Shown here: in pieces, positions 34,121-46,248 of the stretch | How positions within the stretch are numbered: the first letter of the stretch is position 1 | How the letters are laid out: each line of letters begins with the position of its first letter | NCBI GenBank assembly: GCA_015499995.1 | Contig: JADNRV010000264.1 | Coordinates: 1 to 64,000 of the forward strand | Direction: 5' to 3' | DNA from: Flammula alnicola | Lineage: Eukaryota > Basidiomycota > Agaricomycetes > Agaricales > Strophariaceae | Length of the DNA stretch: 64,000 nt | Notes under the pieces: model-generated | Seen by the model: the letters and a program-made list of their open reading frames with translations, nothing else | Told to the model about the DNA's origin: nothing | Database searches by the model: none | Position numbers and translations under genes: made by a program

Positions 34121-35475
34121 TTTGTTGAGACGCATCTTCGTGCATTAGTCGCCTAAAGCCGGACACTGAAGACTGCCAGCTCGTGCTCGGCATTGCTCTT
34201 CTTTCCTGGGCCCACTCACATAACTTATTCAAGTTTGAAAGACGACTTGCGATATTTTAATGGACTTTGGGCTTTGTCTGGAATCTGCCAGGATAACCAC
34301 CGACTACGATTGCCAGTAATCGATTACTACGGGCTAGTACTTCGCACTCTGGCACATCTTAGAGGAGTGGTTAGAAACGATAGGGAGGATTAGGTCGGGA
34401 CCACTCACGCCACCCCTTATCCTTTTGTTCATCTATTCACGACGAGGCTTTCCCCTTGAGTTCCCATCTTGCAATTAGAGCAGAGGGATCATCAGGCGAG
34501 TTAGAGCGGGATTGCTATCTTTGAGTACCCGTCGTTCTTATATATTCGAACCATAAGTGCATTTACGTGAATCCTATTTACTCATGGCAATATATTTCAA
34601 ATTTACCCCTAGACGAGGAAGCGACGCGCGCTAAGAGTTCAGCTAGTCTGACGGTTGACCCCTCTCGTATTCGGCAAGACACCGTTTGAGAAACGTGCCG
34701 AATCGCGCCCATCATGGAGTCACGTGACTGACATGGAACACGGAAAATTGAAATGCTTCATTGCCTGCAATGTTCTGCCTAATTTCGGGCCAAATTGCAG
34801 TTCCTCGGACTTCCCCTTCTCTACCTGTGCAAGTTCGATGACACGACCCATATACAGGTGTACCGGAAAGAGGTTTTTAACCCTTTACAAGGTCAAGGAT
34901 TACGTGATTGCCTGTTATGGGTACAAGTACATGTGAGTCTCGAACACGTTCCACTCCTCCGCTTTTCCGAAGAAACTCGTTTTCCTTCGACTCATTCTGA
35001 TCTGTCATGATGCTGTACAATCTCGCACTGCCCAACATAGCCATACATAGCTCTAGTGCTGTTCTTCACTGTGATTCCATTGCGCATATGTCAACGCGCC
35101 TTACTCGTGTTGAGCGCTGCTGAGCGCTTATTCTTAACCGACCCCCAGGTGACCTCTTTTCCTCATGGCTGCCTTGAAATGCTCTGAAATTGCTATGTTC
35201 ACACACAGCCTACCACTTCGGAACTTCCGTAGGGTTTTCCGGTTCGAACTCTCTCAAAAGGACTCGCGCGAGAGTTCCGCTGTCTCGAGGCAGAAATTTC
35301 CCTCAATTTTGGATGATACAGCCTGAATCACACCATCTATATGGAGTAACACAAGGCATGGTGTGCTAAGGCTCGACTGTATATATTTGACTCATTGTGA
35401 ATGAATGCAGAAGCATAGTGCCCTCTCAACCCCACTCGCTCCCTAATACTCTTGCGTCACCCCCGCTCTCAAACC
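34121..35475. other. Intergenic between zinc-finger paralogues B and C
   Basis: No convincing gene. A word shared with 8283 (GAAGCGACGCG followed by GCGCTAA) occurs near 34618. TATATATTTGAC at about 35380 could be a TATA-type element ~90 bp before the start of paralogue C. Confidence 0.4.
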
Positions 35476-36856
35476 ATGGCTGGAACCTTCAACGCGTGAG
35501 GCTTTTTCGGGTGTTTGACTTCTACGATTGTCTGACTCGTCCCATTAACAGCGAGTTCGACTCCCCCCAGACTGTTGTCACAGACATTGCCATTCGAGTT
35601 GAAGGTCGGTTAACTTTATATACATACCTTGAGCAGTCTTTGATCCTCGAAATCGTTTTAGAACCTCTACGCGATCCTGAAGATGGCGCCTACGACGAAG
35701 AGACATATACTCCATATAGTTTACTCTGGACGCCCCGTTCGCGGCAGTCAGATTCCGGTAGTACTAGTCCTTCGGGATCGCCAGCGATTTCATTCCAATC
35801 ATATTCTCCTTCATTCCAAGGCCAACAAGATGAAGAGTTAAATATTCCTCCTCTTCATCTGAATACCGCTCCCGATTCCTGGAACCATATATGGCAGCAG
35901 TTGTCTATTTCATCGGGATATCCGAGCTACCCGAACTCCACCCCGAGCTCGCCTCAGTCTCCGCAACGACTCCAACTTCCCACAGAATTTCATTCTGAAA
36001 ATCCTTTCGATCATCCCCCTCACCGTTATCCAGGCTTATTAGAGGTCCCACATCGACACCATCATTCACGGTCCGCCGACGACAACCACTCCATTTATAG
36101 CGACGATAGCTCAGATTCGGTTTATTTCAGCAGCAGCGAGGACCTTTCTGACGAAGCTCAGGATGCTCCTGTCATACAGTCGACCACGCCAATGGCGTCA
36201 TCATCCCATGAGGAAATAGGCATCATGTCGTATGGAGAAGCTCTGGACGTTCCTATTGCTGGGCCTCAACACCTGCATGGACATCCAAAGTCCTGGGACC
36301 AATGGAACGTGCAGCCGGCGCCTGCCTCATCTCAGCCTCCATTTATGGCGCATAAAACACCATTTAGTCGCTCTCATGTTACCGTCGATGACATGATGTC
36401 GCTTCTCGCGGATTCTGGAGGACCAATCACCTCTCAGGATCCCTCCGTTATCCGACAGCAGTTCATTTATCGTTTATCACTCAGCGGTAACCTCGGTTCC
36501 GAGTCCAAGAATTTCTTTAGAAAGCCGACGAAGGCGAAGGTATCTTCGATGGCTGGCCTGAGGGCAAGCTCCTCGCGGAGGAAGGTTGAGCCAACCTTCT
36601 TCTGCGACCTCGATTACTGCAAGGCGGGCTTTACTCGCAAAAACGGTCTTCTTAGTAAGTAAATTCCATTCGATGCACTTTTCTTCTTTGCTAAATATTA
36701 GTTATAGATCATTATCGAGCTCATCTGGGCATTGCGGACAAGGAGTGCAAGTTCTGCCACATGTTCTTCACAACTTCGCTAGGAAGACACGAGAAGAAGT
36801 GCAAGAGTAATCCTTGTAACGAAAAACACTCGCCCACGAAAATAGTGGCTGCGTGA
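35476..36856 (+). CDS. Zinc-finger paralogue C (C-terminal C2H2 + C2HC pair)
   Basis: The best start is ATG 35476 (MAGTFNA), joined by a GTGAGG...TTAACAG intron to EFDSPQTVVTDIAIRVE. The longer open frame upstream lacks an ATG. A large exon follows with Ser/Pro-rich sequence and an acidic Ser run (DDNHSIYSDDSSDSVYFSSS). The finger pair is FFCDLDYCKAGFTRKNGLL, split by an intron before DHYRAHLG (C-x4-C...H-x3-H), then CKFCHMFFTTSLGRHEKKC (C-x2-C...H-x4-C). The end is SPTKIVAA at 36856. The intron position inside finger 1 matches A and B; sequence outside the fingers is much diverged. Confidence 0.75.
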
Positions 36857-37619
36857 ACGATCTTCTCATACCCGTTTAGCAAAGCTAATTTGCTGTCCAC
36901 GACTTTTCTTTTTCCTTTTTTGCTTGTTTCGTTCGTTCTCTCCTAGCTGTTTGTTTATACCCTCGATGTCCACCGTGTTTTCTTAGCTCTCTAAATTACG
37001 CTTTCCAATAGATATCGATCATAATCTTGTTTAACTGTTATACCCACATTATCTCATCCACCCCACTCCATGTATTACCAGCACCACACCGACACGAACA
37101 TTGGACTATTGAAGTTCCCAGTAGAAGTAATAGTAACAAATAAACAGACCAAGTAGAAAAAGAACAGTACGAGTCGGTGTAGTAAACACAATTTATGCAA
37201 TATTAATAAACCTCGATTTTTGGGTGTTTCCGTCCCTTGCTTTTAAGGAGAGTTTTTCGTGGGTAACGAAAATTACGTTGGAGGAAGCTTTTGGAGAAGC
37301 TGGAGTAGGTCTAAAGACGTTAGGCTATAGAGAAAGCGATAAAGCCTTGTTCGAGCCTACTTACCAACTATGTACTGTATTCACTACGAAATCAGTATAA
37401 AACGAGGGATGATTCTGTTCACTTTAGATCCTGAGAGAGCGAGACTTTCTTTTGTTCATCCGGTTCCCGAATGCATTGGTGCTATACTGGTTATTTATTA
37501 CTTCTCAAGATGATAGGAGAAGGAAACAAGATTGCAGGCATTGAGCGTACTAAAAGTAGTCGTTACACAAATTGGTTATTGAATACACGAGACATCAGTA
37601 GGTATTGAATGCCTGCCTC
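36857..37619. other. Convergent 3' flanks, no gene
   Basis: The downstream region of paralogue C and of the secreted protein on the other strand meet here. AT-rich, with no open frame of note. Confidence 0.45.
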
Positions 37620-38747
37620 CTAGTCGGTAATGATTCCAGCGCCTATTCCGACGGAAAGGCCTAATTTCTTTCCCAACCTCATTCCTGCGGACTGAAGCCT
37701 CGAAAACCAGTTCCCCTGCTTGATTGCGGCCTTAAAGAAGAAACGTTGAGCCCAGGCAGCTGGAGATCCTACGAAGACATTATATCAGACACCTCTGGTG
37801 GTTGCTATATTGGCAGAACTTGATCTACCTTTAACGGGTCCGAGGGGCCCGAATCCGAAGACCCTTAATAGAGGTCGGAGGAATACTGGAGCTTCAACTT
37901 CAGGGAGGAGCGTGATGATAACCCCAGTGAAGATGATTTCCATAACGTAGGGATGGTGGTCGGCAAAATCACCTATCATTTTAACACCCAGAAGTATGAG
38001 TTAAAGCTATGAGAAAGAACGGGTATATGCGCTTAAACCCACCCGCAATAAGAACAACCTGGCATATATGCCGCTTAACGTCGCTGAATTTGTCTCGAGC
38101 GTCAGCTTCGGGTAAAGCCAAGATGCTGCTAGCCTTGACGAAGGCATCTTCGATCTTATTAAGAGCAAAGGAGACTACAGCTTTGCGCTTCTTGTAGCGT
38201 TCTGTTTGATCTTCAGGAAGGGGTTCCGAGAACTCAGACCGCAGTTCCTCAATCACTGCATCGATTTCAATTGATAGCAGTTGGGTGAAGCCCTCGAAGC
38301 CGGCGCCTGCGCCGTCTTTATCCAGCAGAGATTTCAGGCCAGTGTGCAATCCTTCCGCGCTATCGACCAGATGATTCAATGTTTCTTTAAATTCTTGTAT
38401 CTTCTCTGCAACGGCGGCAAATATCATCTTTTCTTCCTTGTTCATATAGCCGGCCGCTTCATCCATCATTTCCTTGGTTGACTTCCAAAAGTCGAAAGGT
38501 GCTCTAGTAGCCAACAAAGAATCATAGGTCGCTGTTGGGTAATGTCATTTGGCTAGGGTTGAGGGCAAATATTCGTGGGACTTGCGGTAGATCTGACTAA
38601 CAGCTGTATAGAAGATGAGTTGACCATCACGCGTCGGACTAGTAAATGATAAATCAACTTACAATTTGTGGCCAGATTGGGCGCAGCATGAACAAGAGAT
38701 AAAAAGGGTACGAAAACGAGGTATAGGTACAAAGGGAGAATTCGCAT
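37620..38747 (-). CDS. Secreted protein of unknown function, agaric family
   Basis: From ATG 38747: signal peptide MRILPLYLYLVFVPFLSLVH (ending AAP). After an intron comes a helical domain (RAPFDFWKSTKEMMDEAAGY, GYMNKEEKMIFAAVAEKIQE, then AVIEELRSEFSEPLPEDQ and VVSFALNKIEDAFVKASSIL). A hydrophobic segment (HPYVMEIIFTGVIITLLPE) precedes the motif RPLLRVFGFGPLGPVKG, and the last exon reads SPAAWAQRFFFKAAIKQGNW, ending GLSVGIGAGIITD. The FGFGP-x-GPVKG-x-AAWAQ-x-x-FF pattern recurs in uncharacterised agaric proteins; no activity is known to me. The hydrophobic C-terminal half could insert into membranes, but that is speculative. Exons join in frame. Confidence 0.65.
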
Positions 38748-39010
38748 CTTGAATTTCGTGCAAGTGGTGGTTAGAGGCCAAGACCCACGTTGACGATGCT
38801 AAGGTTTACTTGTCCAGTGTATCGAACTTGATGGTGGCGGTAATACGTAACGCGTTAGGAGTTGGTCGCGACAACACGTGATGTCTGGCCAATAAGAAGC
38901 CATCCGAATCGTTGAGGCAAGAGTAATTGTTTTTTTCGAACATTGTACCCCTTTATTGTTACGAACATCTTTTCCCCCGATGACTGAGAGACCTTTACAC
39001 TCTTGCATCC

Positions 39011-42000
39011 ATGAATTCTCTCCCAAAAAAGCGAAAGCTTGATACTCAGCCATCTGATCCAATCTTCCCCCAAACGCTTATATCTGATGTCAATGCGGAA
39101 GTCGACCTTGAGATCGCTTTACGGCAACAGTTAACAGAGACATTGGAATCGAGGATCGCATGGGGTTTAATACTCCAGAAGGCAATCCAAAACGGTTAGT
39201 AAGTTCGTCTGTCGTCTCCCTTGTTTAAGTCTGACAGAATACAGGGAATGGATCAGCATCACAGGAAACGTTTCGAAGTGTCGCATTAGATGCTTTATCC
39301 GTTCTTGAAAGCCCGTCTCTTCACATCCTCGGTCAGGATCCCACCCCTCCGCCACTTCCCCCCCATTTAATTCCCCGAGCTCCTCCACGAAAGGCGTTCC
39401 CATCCAGCTTCAAACCCAAACCGTCGTTCTTATACACTCGCTCTAATCCTGTGGTCAACGCGGAAAGAACTGGTCACAGTCATTTATACATATTGAAATG
39501 TCCAGGATGTTCCAGGACTACATTTACTTCACTCCAAGGTCTCCTCAACCACGCTCGTCTCACGCACAACCTTGAATGGGGAACTCACGATGAATGTATC
39601 AGGGCTTGCGCTATTGTTGACAATGATTTGGACGTAGAAGCAGGAATTGAAGTGGCATTAGGACCCTCGGGTGTGCTTCCAGGACTGCGGACGATATTCC
39701 AGATGGCCGTCGGCGCTCAGAACAGGGGAAAGGAAACTCTGGTTGGGCTACAAACCACGTCAAAGCCAACGGAAAATCAAGATCTTCCTCCTGACGGAAA
39801 TCATCTTAATCGGACACTCGGGCTACACGAAGATTCCCCTTCTCTTGCGCCATTTCTTGGAAAAGAAGCTATTCGGCGTCAGATAAAAGTTTGGGACGAA
39901 GATGAAGAAATCGATGTGGAAAACGGACACGGATCCAACTTGCAAGGAAAGCCTCAACCAAAACGTCCCTGGAAAATGCCATTTGCTCCACGCAATTTTG
40001 CAGAAAGTTTAAATCTGGAACCTGTAAAGAATGTCAACGAAAGCACTTTGGCAGAAAATGGCGATCGTGTCACAAATCAATGCCCAGTGAGTTAAGTCCA
40101 TTTAGATCATAGTTGAAGATTAATTGTTTGTGATAGTCTTTGCCTGTACCGGCTATACCGGAACACATAGTTTCTAATCAAAGCAGATTCCATTTTATTG
40201 CCCGGATCGTCATAGCAGACCGCAGTTTATCAGTGCCAGAAGGTTTCTTATTCGTCATTTACTCGGGGTCATTCTACAGTCTTACAATATTTTATTGACA
40301 GAACAAAGGCTCGAGGAGTACAAGAACTACACACACAAGTGGATGATTTCGGTCGACGCCCCCTCTTATGTAGGTGGAAAGCCACAAGTCACTCGAGATA
40401 CATACTGATCGGCAAAACAGGCGCATCACATTACAAGTGTTCTCAAGAGCGTTAGAGTTACTCCATCTGATCCTAGAGTATCGATACCTGCTCCACCCCC
40501 GACAACCAACCCACCATTTGTTGTCGTTGGATTATCTGATAAACCTTTTCTTGCGAGAGTGGAATTGTCTTTCTCGGGAACGTCCTCTGATCAACTGGCA
40601 CCGAGCCAAAAAGTGGTTTTCGAACATTGGGTGGATGTATGTTTCCAAGCACGTCGTTTCTTCCAAATTGATGCTCAACTTATTTCCTCCTAGTTAGATC
40701 CTCTTAAAAACCGTGACGTTGTTCTGGGCCAAGAACAAGTCTTGGACGTGGAGTTGGACAAAAACACGGTTCTAAAGCCGCCTCAATTAGGCTATATTCC
40801 TATCGATTCCAAATCCCTTTGGAACCAGATGGCTATACCCAGGATTGACCAGGTAAAGATAACCAAGGTCAAAGACACCCTGGAAACTTCATCTATACCA
40901 TCTCTCAGTAAGCGGCTTACTTTAGGAATTTTTGTCCTTCATTGAACTGTTTTCATCAGAATCTAATGCGATCCTGGCCAAGATCGCGAAGCGTTTTCCC
41001 ATGACACTGAGCGGTCAGTTTTTATTTATACAGGACTTATCATCCTTCTCATTTTTTAAAAAGATTTTAAAGGAAATCGGTCACAGAGTACGGCCTTGCC
41101 CTACAGGCTAGTTTCCTCCCCTGCATATTTCAAAACCCTTGTTGTCGGACGGCGAAAGGCAATCGAGGTATTTATTCTTTGCATGCATCATGGGTAATGT
41201 ACTCAAGCGCTCTCAGTGGGGTTGTGCGCGGGCCATTCGGGACGCTTATAATCAGCAAATTCAAAATCTACAAGATCAGACCTTGGTCCCTTTGACAGCA
41301 GCAGACGTCTATTCTTGGTTATCTGACAATGGGCATTTTCCAAAAGTAACAGAAGAAATCGAGCGACCGCTCATCAAAGAGGAAATTTCCGAGGTCAAGG
41401 AGGAGGAAAGCAATGCACTGCAAGGAAACGAAGAACTAAACCACTGGTGTCGCATATGCGGGATGGATACTTCGGCGCATACAAAAAGTAATAGCGTCAT
41501 GATGAAGCACTCCGAGATCGAGGAGACGAAACCGAGTGCCCTTACGCGGGCGCATGAGGGTCTTGCCATCTTCGGACCGGATGGGGCTTGTGGAATCATG
41601 CCCAGAGCACTCCAAATCGCCAAACTACCCAGACTGGACATTCAACAGCTGACGACAGGCAAAAAATCGCACCCTGACAGCGGAAGGACAAGGCCCGCTG
41701 TTATGGACCGTGAATCGTTGGTGTCCGTGGCAGATCCTCTCCTGACGTTGTCCATTCGTGGATTGGTGGATTCGTTGAGACTTTCGAAGTTTCGCGCCTT
41801 AACAAAAACCGCGGATGCTGGAAGACATACACCTTCGTATCCCCTCGATGGCCTAGGAGACCATCGATTGGATGTCGAGAAGAACCTCGCTCCGTATGGC
41901 CTCCTAGCGCTTGTGACAAAATCCTTTGTCCGCGTGTTGGTCGAACGCGGCCTGGAGGTGGCAAATCCGGCCAAAGTCGTTTCGGCGGGCGTGCCGTTAT

Positions 42001-42206
42001 CTACATTTCAGGAGGCTAATACGAAGGCCTCAGCAGCGCTCCCAAAGACAACTCGCATGTTGACCCCAACGCACATCCTATCCGGCATTCTAAACCACGG
42101 GCGAGGTAGAAGCAACTCGCACGATGCATTGGACGCCGTTGTCCCATTGTTTCTATCGAAGCTGGGAGTTACTGTCGATCCAGACACTTCGGCCCCTAGT
42201 TGTTAA
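39011..42206 (+). CDS. YEATS-domain chromatin protein, YEATS2-like
   Basis: From ATG 39011: MNSLPKKRKLDTQPSDP, then an N-terminal part with the finger CPGCSRTTFTSLQGLLNHAR plus LTH (C-x2-C...H-x4-H). The YEATS domain runs from SRFHFIARIVIADRSLSVPE through THKWMISVDAPSY, HITSVLKSVRVTPSDP and PPFVVVGLSDKPFLARVELS to EHWVDLDPLKNRDVVLGQEQ. YEATS domains read acylated lysines on histone H3. Near the C-terminus, LALVTKSFVRVLVERGLEVA and TTRMLTPTHILSGI resemble a histone-fold half, as in human YEATS2, which pairs with NC2-beta. A CRICGMDTSAH motif near the middle may bind zinc. Introns are short and join in frame. Complex membership in fungi is not shown by the sequence. Confidence 0.85.
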
Positions 42207-42615
42207 GGTGAATTGAAGCCTTGAGTCAAGTCGAAGAATTCCAGTTATCCATCCATCCGAGCCAGAGTTACTACGGTTAGGAGCAGGAGGTCAGGTGCAA
42301 GTTCCGAGGAGGTTTGTGGCAAGCCGCGTATCGAAACATCCAGTTTTCTGAAAACGATCCGATTTTGAACCTTCCCTTTATCTTCGACAGTGGCGCTCTC
42401 TGCTTGTACGCCATGGAAAAGTGACGAACTTCGGACAACTAAATCACCGGCCGTCTATCTAGGTTGGATGAAGCTTCTATTGATGGCTTCTCGCCAGTGG
42501 CCACCTCATCCTATAAATGAAGCTCTATTCAACCAATTACACCGACCAATTTCACTTTCACTTTCCTTTTCTTCTAGCCAATCTCCTCCCAATCGCCATC
42601 TCGCCTTCGTTAGCG
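42207..42615. other. Intergenic / promoter of the GH128 gene
   Basis: About 400 bp between two same-strand genes. CCTATAAATG at 42510-42519 is a likely TATA element about 100 bp upstream of the GH128 start, followed by a pyrimidine-rich tract. Confidence 0.5.
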
Positions 42616-44097
42616 ATGGTTTCTGTAAGGATTCCTTCAATTCTTTGCGCGATTGTCCTTGCTGGCAGTGTTGGCGCAAGCCACATCAAGAGACATCGTT
42701 TTCAAACCCGCAGTCTCTGTCGCGATCGGCCGCATGCAACTGCAACTGAGGTCGCTGTAGCGCCGTGTGCGGTTTCTGCTGTGCATTCCGTCTCGTCGAT
42801 TCCTGTTCCAGAGTCTGGTACTCCTCATCCCTCGTCGACAACCCATCTCGCGCATTCCGTCTCTTCGATTCCTGTTCCAGAATCTGGCACTCCTCATCCC
42901 TCGTCGACACCCCATCTCGCCTCCAGCAGCTCCGAGTCAGCTCACCCTACCGTGACTTCTTCAACGCACACAGCAACCACTCCCGCGCGCGTCGCTTCTA
43001 GCGCCGCGTTGGTGCAAGTTGTCGCAACTCCATCAGCAAAACCATTCAGCTCGTCTCTGGTCCCCAATAACATCAAGGCTGGTATTGCCGGAGGCGATGC
43101 TTATCCATACATGCAAGACCACATTGGTTGGTGGTACGATTGGTGCGTCTACGTCTCGCCTATTATATCCAATGGGTAGGTATTTATCAAGAATGTATAG
43201 GTCTCCAAACCCGTCCAAGCCGGGCAAGCCTATCGCCGTTCCGATGCTATGGGGCAACGGTACCGCCGATAAGCAGGACGCCGCTCGGCTGACTGCGTTT
43301 GAACATCTGTCGACCGTTCCGCCGTTTGTTTTAGGCTTCGAGGAGCCCGACTGTCCCAGCGGTTCCGGCTCTGCTGGCATGTCGGTCGAGGATGGGGTGT
43401 CGAAGTGGGAATCTTTGATCGCGCCTCTCCGAGCTAAAGGAACAAAACTTGGTAGTCCGTCGATGTGCAGTATGTCTTTCAAATTTTGTAGACTGCTGAG
43501 TGAATAACGGCTGACTCTGATTCTTGTTGCAAATTTAGAACAAGCGGATGAGACTTGGTTGGCCCAGTTCAGTGATGAGATTTCGACCCCTTGGGATTTC
43601 ACTGCCATCCATATCAACAAGAACAGTCTAGATGGAGTGAAAAAAGACATCGTAGGGCTCTTCAGTCAATTCGATCACTGGGTGCTCATCATTAATCTCC
43701 AACTTTCCTAGGAGCACTATATGACATACGGCAAGCCCATATGGGTCACGGAATTCGCATGCGTCGATGGTAAGCATTCCTTTCTTCTAATCGCAAAGGC
43801 ACTGTCGATCGACTCACACATTACAACAAAAGATTACCAGAAATTCGAACCTTGTACGGACCAAGACGAGATCAACGGGATTATCAATGACAGCGTTGAT
43901 TACTTTGAGAGCAACCCGAATGTTTATGCTTACGCCTACAGCAATGGCCTTGGGCTCGGAGATGTCTGGCCGTTGATGAAAGGCAATTCGCTGAGGTAGG
44001 TCCTTTTTCTCCCAATGGTGGGAGTGGTATTCTTATCTACTTTCTTTGCAGCGAATCAGGACAGACGTATCTTGCTGCTATCAGCAAGTATCACTGA
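42616..44097 (+). CDS. GH128 family beta-1,3-glucanase, secreted
   Basis: ATG 42616 opens a signal peptide (MVSVRIPSILCAIVLAGSVG), preferred over the in-frame ATG 33 codons upstream. A Ser/Thr/Pro-rich linker carries a 23-residue tandem repeat (SVSSIPVPESGTPHPSS units). The catalytic domain begins IKAGIAGGDAYPYMQDHIGW, then KPIAVPMLWGNGTADKQD. FVLGFEEPDCPSG and YGKPIWVTEFACVD carry the two Glu residues expected for acid/base and nucleophile. The end is NPNVYAYAYSNGLGL...GQTYLAAISKYH. This matches the glycoside hydrolase catalytic-core (Asl1-type) proteins that act on fungal wall beta-glucan, for example in fruit-body development or autolysis. At least four short introns; intact. Confidence 0.9.
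42784..42921 (+). repeat. 69-bp tandem repeat, two copies, in the GH128 linker
   Basis: The unit starting CATTCCGTCTCGTCGATTCC at 42784 is repeated at 42853 with a few silent or conservative changes. The period of 69 is a multiple of three, so the frame is kept and the linker gains 23 residues. Confidence 0.9.
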
Positions 44098-44253
44098 GCA
44101 CAATTTAACCACACCACCCTTTTCTTCTCCTGGAGAGAAAAAGAAGAATATTCATTACAATCATCTTTTGGTTATATTCTTTCGATATTTGCTGTTGGTT
44201 TTTGGCCAAATAAATCGAATGACATTCTCAACCCATATATCGTACTACACAGA

Positions 44254-45882
44254 TCAGTAAACATATGGTATTATGCGGTAAGGTACTAATTTTGTGTATT
44301 TGGCCCAATCTTCGCCATACCTAGATGCAAATGTTAGCATGGTCGTCATTCAAGGTGTATTCAGTCAACGTACTTTTTGGCGCAGGCTTCGTCATCGCGT
44401 CGTTGCCTGTGGATGAGGAGGACGGCAAAGTAAACGACGTAGAAGTAGGTGATGGGTGTCTCGAATCCAGTTGGGAGAGACCAAGCCAGGCCCATGATCA
44501 GGTCGCCGCTACAAACAGAGGCTTAATAAAGGAAATACCGGGATGGATCACAGTCTTACAAGTAATTAGGATGCCTTGAGCGACCCCACCATCCAGATGT
44601 GAGAAGCTTGGAACCCCTTGCGGTGGTCATGAATTGAAGGTCTGTCGTATTGGTCAGTAACCGAGCATCACGTTTGAAATTAAGGGGCATACTCTTGGGG
44701 TTCAAGCCGTTACGGAAGTCATTCTTCTCGCCATTGGCTGTCCTGAAGATGTAGTAGCCCAAGAAGTTGACAAATAGGACGCCGGCGGTGCGAAGAGGGC
44801 CCAGTGCGACGGGGTGGAAAGCCAAATAACGGGCTTGGAGGGTGTAGACGAACGGAACGAAGGTCAAGTCGCCCACGGCAAGCATGAACCCGAACCCGTC
44901 GCTTGTGATGTCCATTGTGGTGAAGAGAGCGGGCTGGAAAAGGTCAGAGGTGAGTGCAAGTCGTCGGAAAAAGTAAGAAAATATATTTGTACCTCGTTGT
45001 ACAAACCATCGGCAACGTACCAGGACTGGAAGGCGAGGACCAACCACATCGAGTCTGTGACTGCACTAAACCCTCCCAGACGAACAGCTTGTTCGCACAC
45101 CATGCTGATGTTGATGAGGACCCAGAGGATAAGGCCGGGCCGCAGTTCGTTGAAAGACTTCAAGTCGAGAGAGCCGATAGATGGGTTCAGCTCGCGACCG
45201 ATGTACCACTGGCATATGCTAATCAGTAGACGTCCTATCAGCACAGCATAGTCATTTACATACGTCATAGATGTGGTTGCCAGTGTTTCCTCCCAACGCA
45301 AGCAGTTTTCCTTTGCCAAAGGAGGAAATATAGCAGTAGGTTGCCTGCACTACGGCCATGACGATGGAGGCAGTGACCAAGCCGACCCATTTGTTGTAGA
45401 TGAACGTGAAGGCTTCTGGGCCGTTGCGCAAGATGACGCCGGAGGTAACGCCCAATGCGAGCAATAAGGTGGAGAATGCTGCGCATGAAACAGTATCAGA
45501 GTCCGAGTTGAATGTTTCGGAGCAGTCGAAACACACCGTTAATTTTATAGTGCTTCTTCTCTCCCGTTCGGAGAGTGGTGCCAGCGACTCGGTCTCCAGG
45601 AAGGATGGCCCATGCTGCAACGCAAAACGCGTACCAAGCGAGATAGATGAGGGATGCCTCTGTGTCCCACAGCCCCTTCCACCAGGCTGGATCCGTGACA
45701 GACACGAGGACGCGCTCAGAAAGGGCGTCCAAAGAAATCTTGGGAGGACATCCGCCGGCAGTCTCGGAGCATCCGAAGTAGAGAGCATATGTTATGAATG
45801 GGACGCCAAATGAAATAGCAAAAGCGCCAGGAGGCCCGAGAAACTCGTAATGCGTTGACCTAGGATTGAGGTCGGAGGACAT
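44254..45882 (-). CDS. ERG24: Delta(14)-sterol reductase (ERG4/ERG24 family)
   Basis: An NADPH-dependent endoplasmic reticulum enzyme that reduces the C-14 double bond after lanosterol demethylation in ergosterol synthesis. ATG 45882 gives [20 protein letters not shown]. Many hydrophobic helices follow; conserved segments are [13 protein letters not shown] [33 protein letters not shown] and [20 protein letters not shown]. The C-terminal signature is [18 protein letters not shown]. After further introns the last exon is [20 protein letters not shown] plus a final Tyr. The family resemblance is closer to ERG24 than to the C-24(28) reductase ERG4 by the N-terminal and WYIGRELNP context. About eight exons, all in frame. 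Target of morpholine fungicides in the family. Confidence 0.9.
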
Positions 45883-46248
45883 GATGGTAGTGGTTCAAGG
45901 AGGGTTATTCGCAGTCGCTGAGAAATAACACAAGTACTATTCCAGTGTGGTACGACTTTGACAGGACGCGGACTCACTTGTGTATCCACACTACCACATA
46001 CCAAAGAACATAAGGCAACAACTTGATGCAGAACAGCATGCTCCTCGTCGTTTCTGCTATGGCACCGACATGACGGTCATTCGGGTCGCAACAAACAAAT
46101 GACCCGGTGGGCCCCTACTAGGCCACTTATAAACCGAACCCTCAATTTGATACTACTTTAGAGCTCTTCCGTTCGGACCTGAATTCGCTTTACATACTCG
46201 TCCCTTCTTTCTTTTTTTCTCCTTCTTCTCTCTTTTCATGTCCTCGTC
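45883..46248. promoter_or_regulatory. Divergent promoter between ERG24 and the coiled-coil gene
   Basis: About 366 bp with both genes reading outwards. It includes a pyrimidine-rich tract (46198-46240) just upstream of the plus-strand start, a common feature of fungal transcription start regions, and the word CCACTTATAAACCG near 46125. Confidence 0.5.

Noticed and set aside
35397..35475. Upstream extension of zinc-finger paralogue C
   Set aside because: The frame has no ATG here. A start at 35476 with a good GTGAGG...TTAACAG intron explains the gene better.
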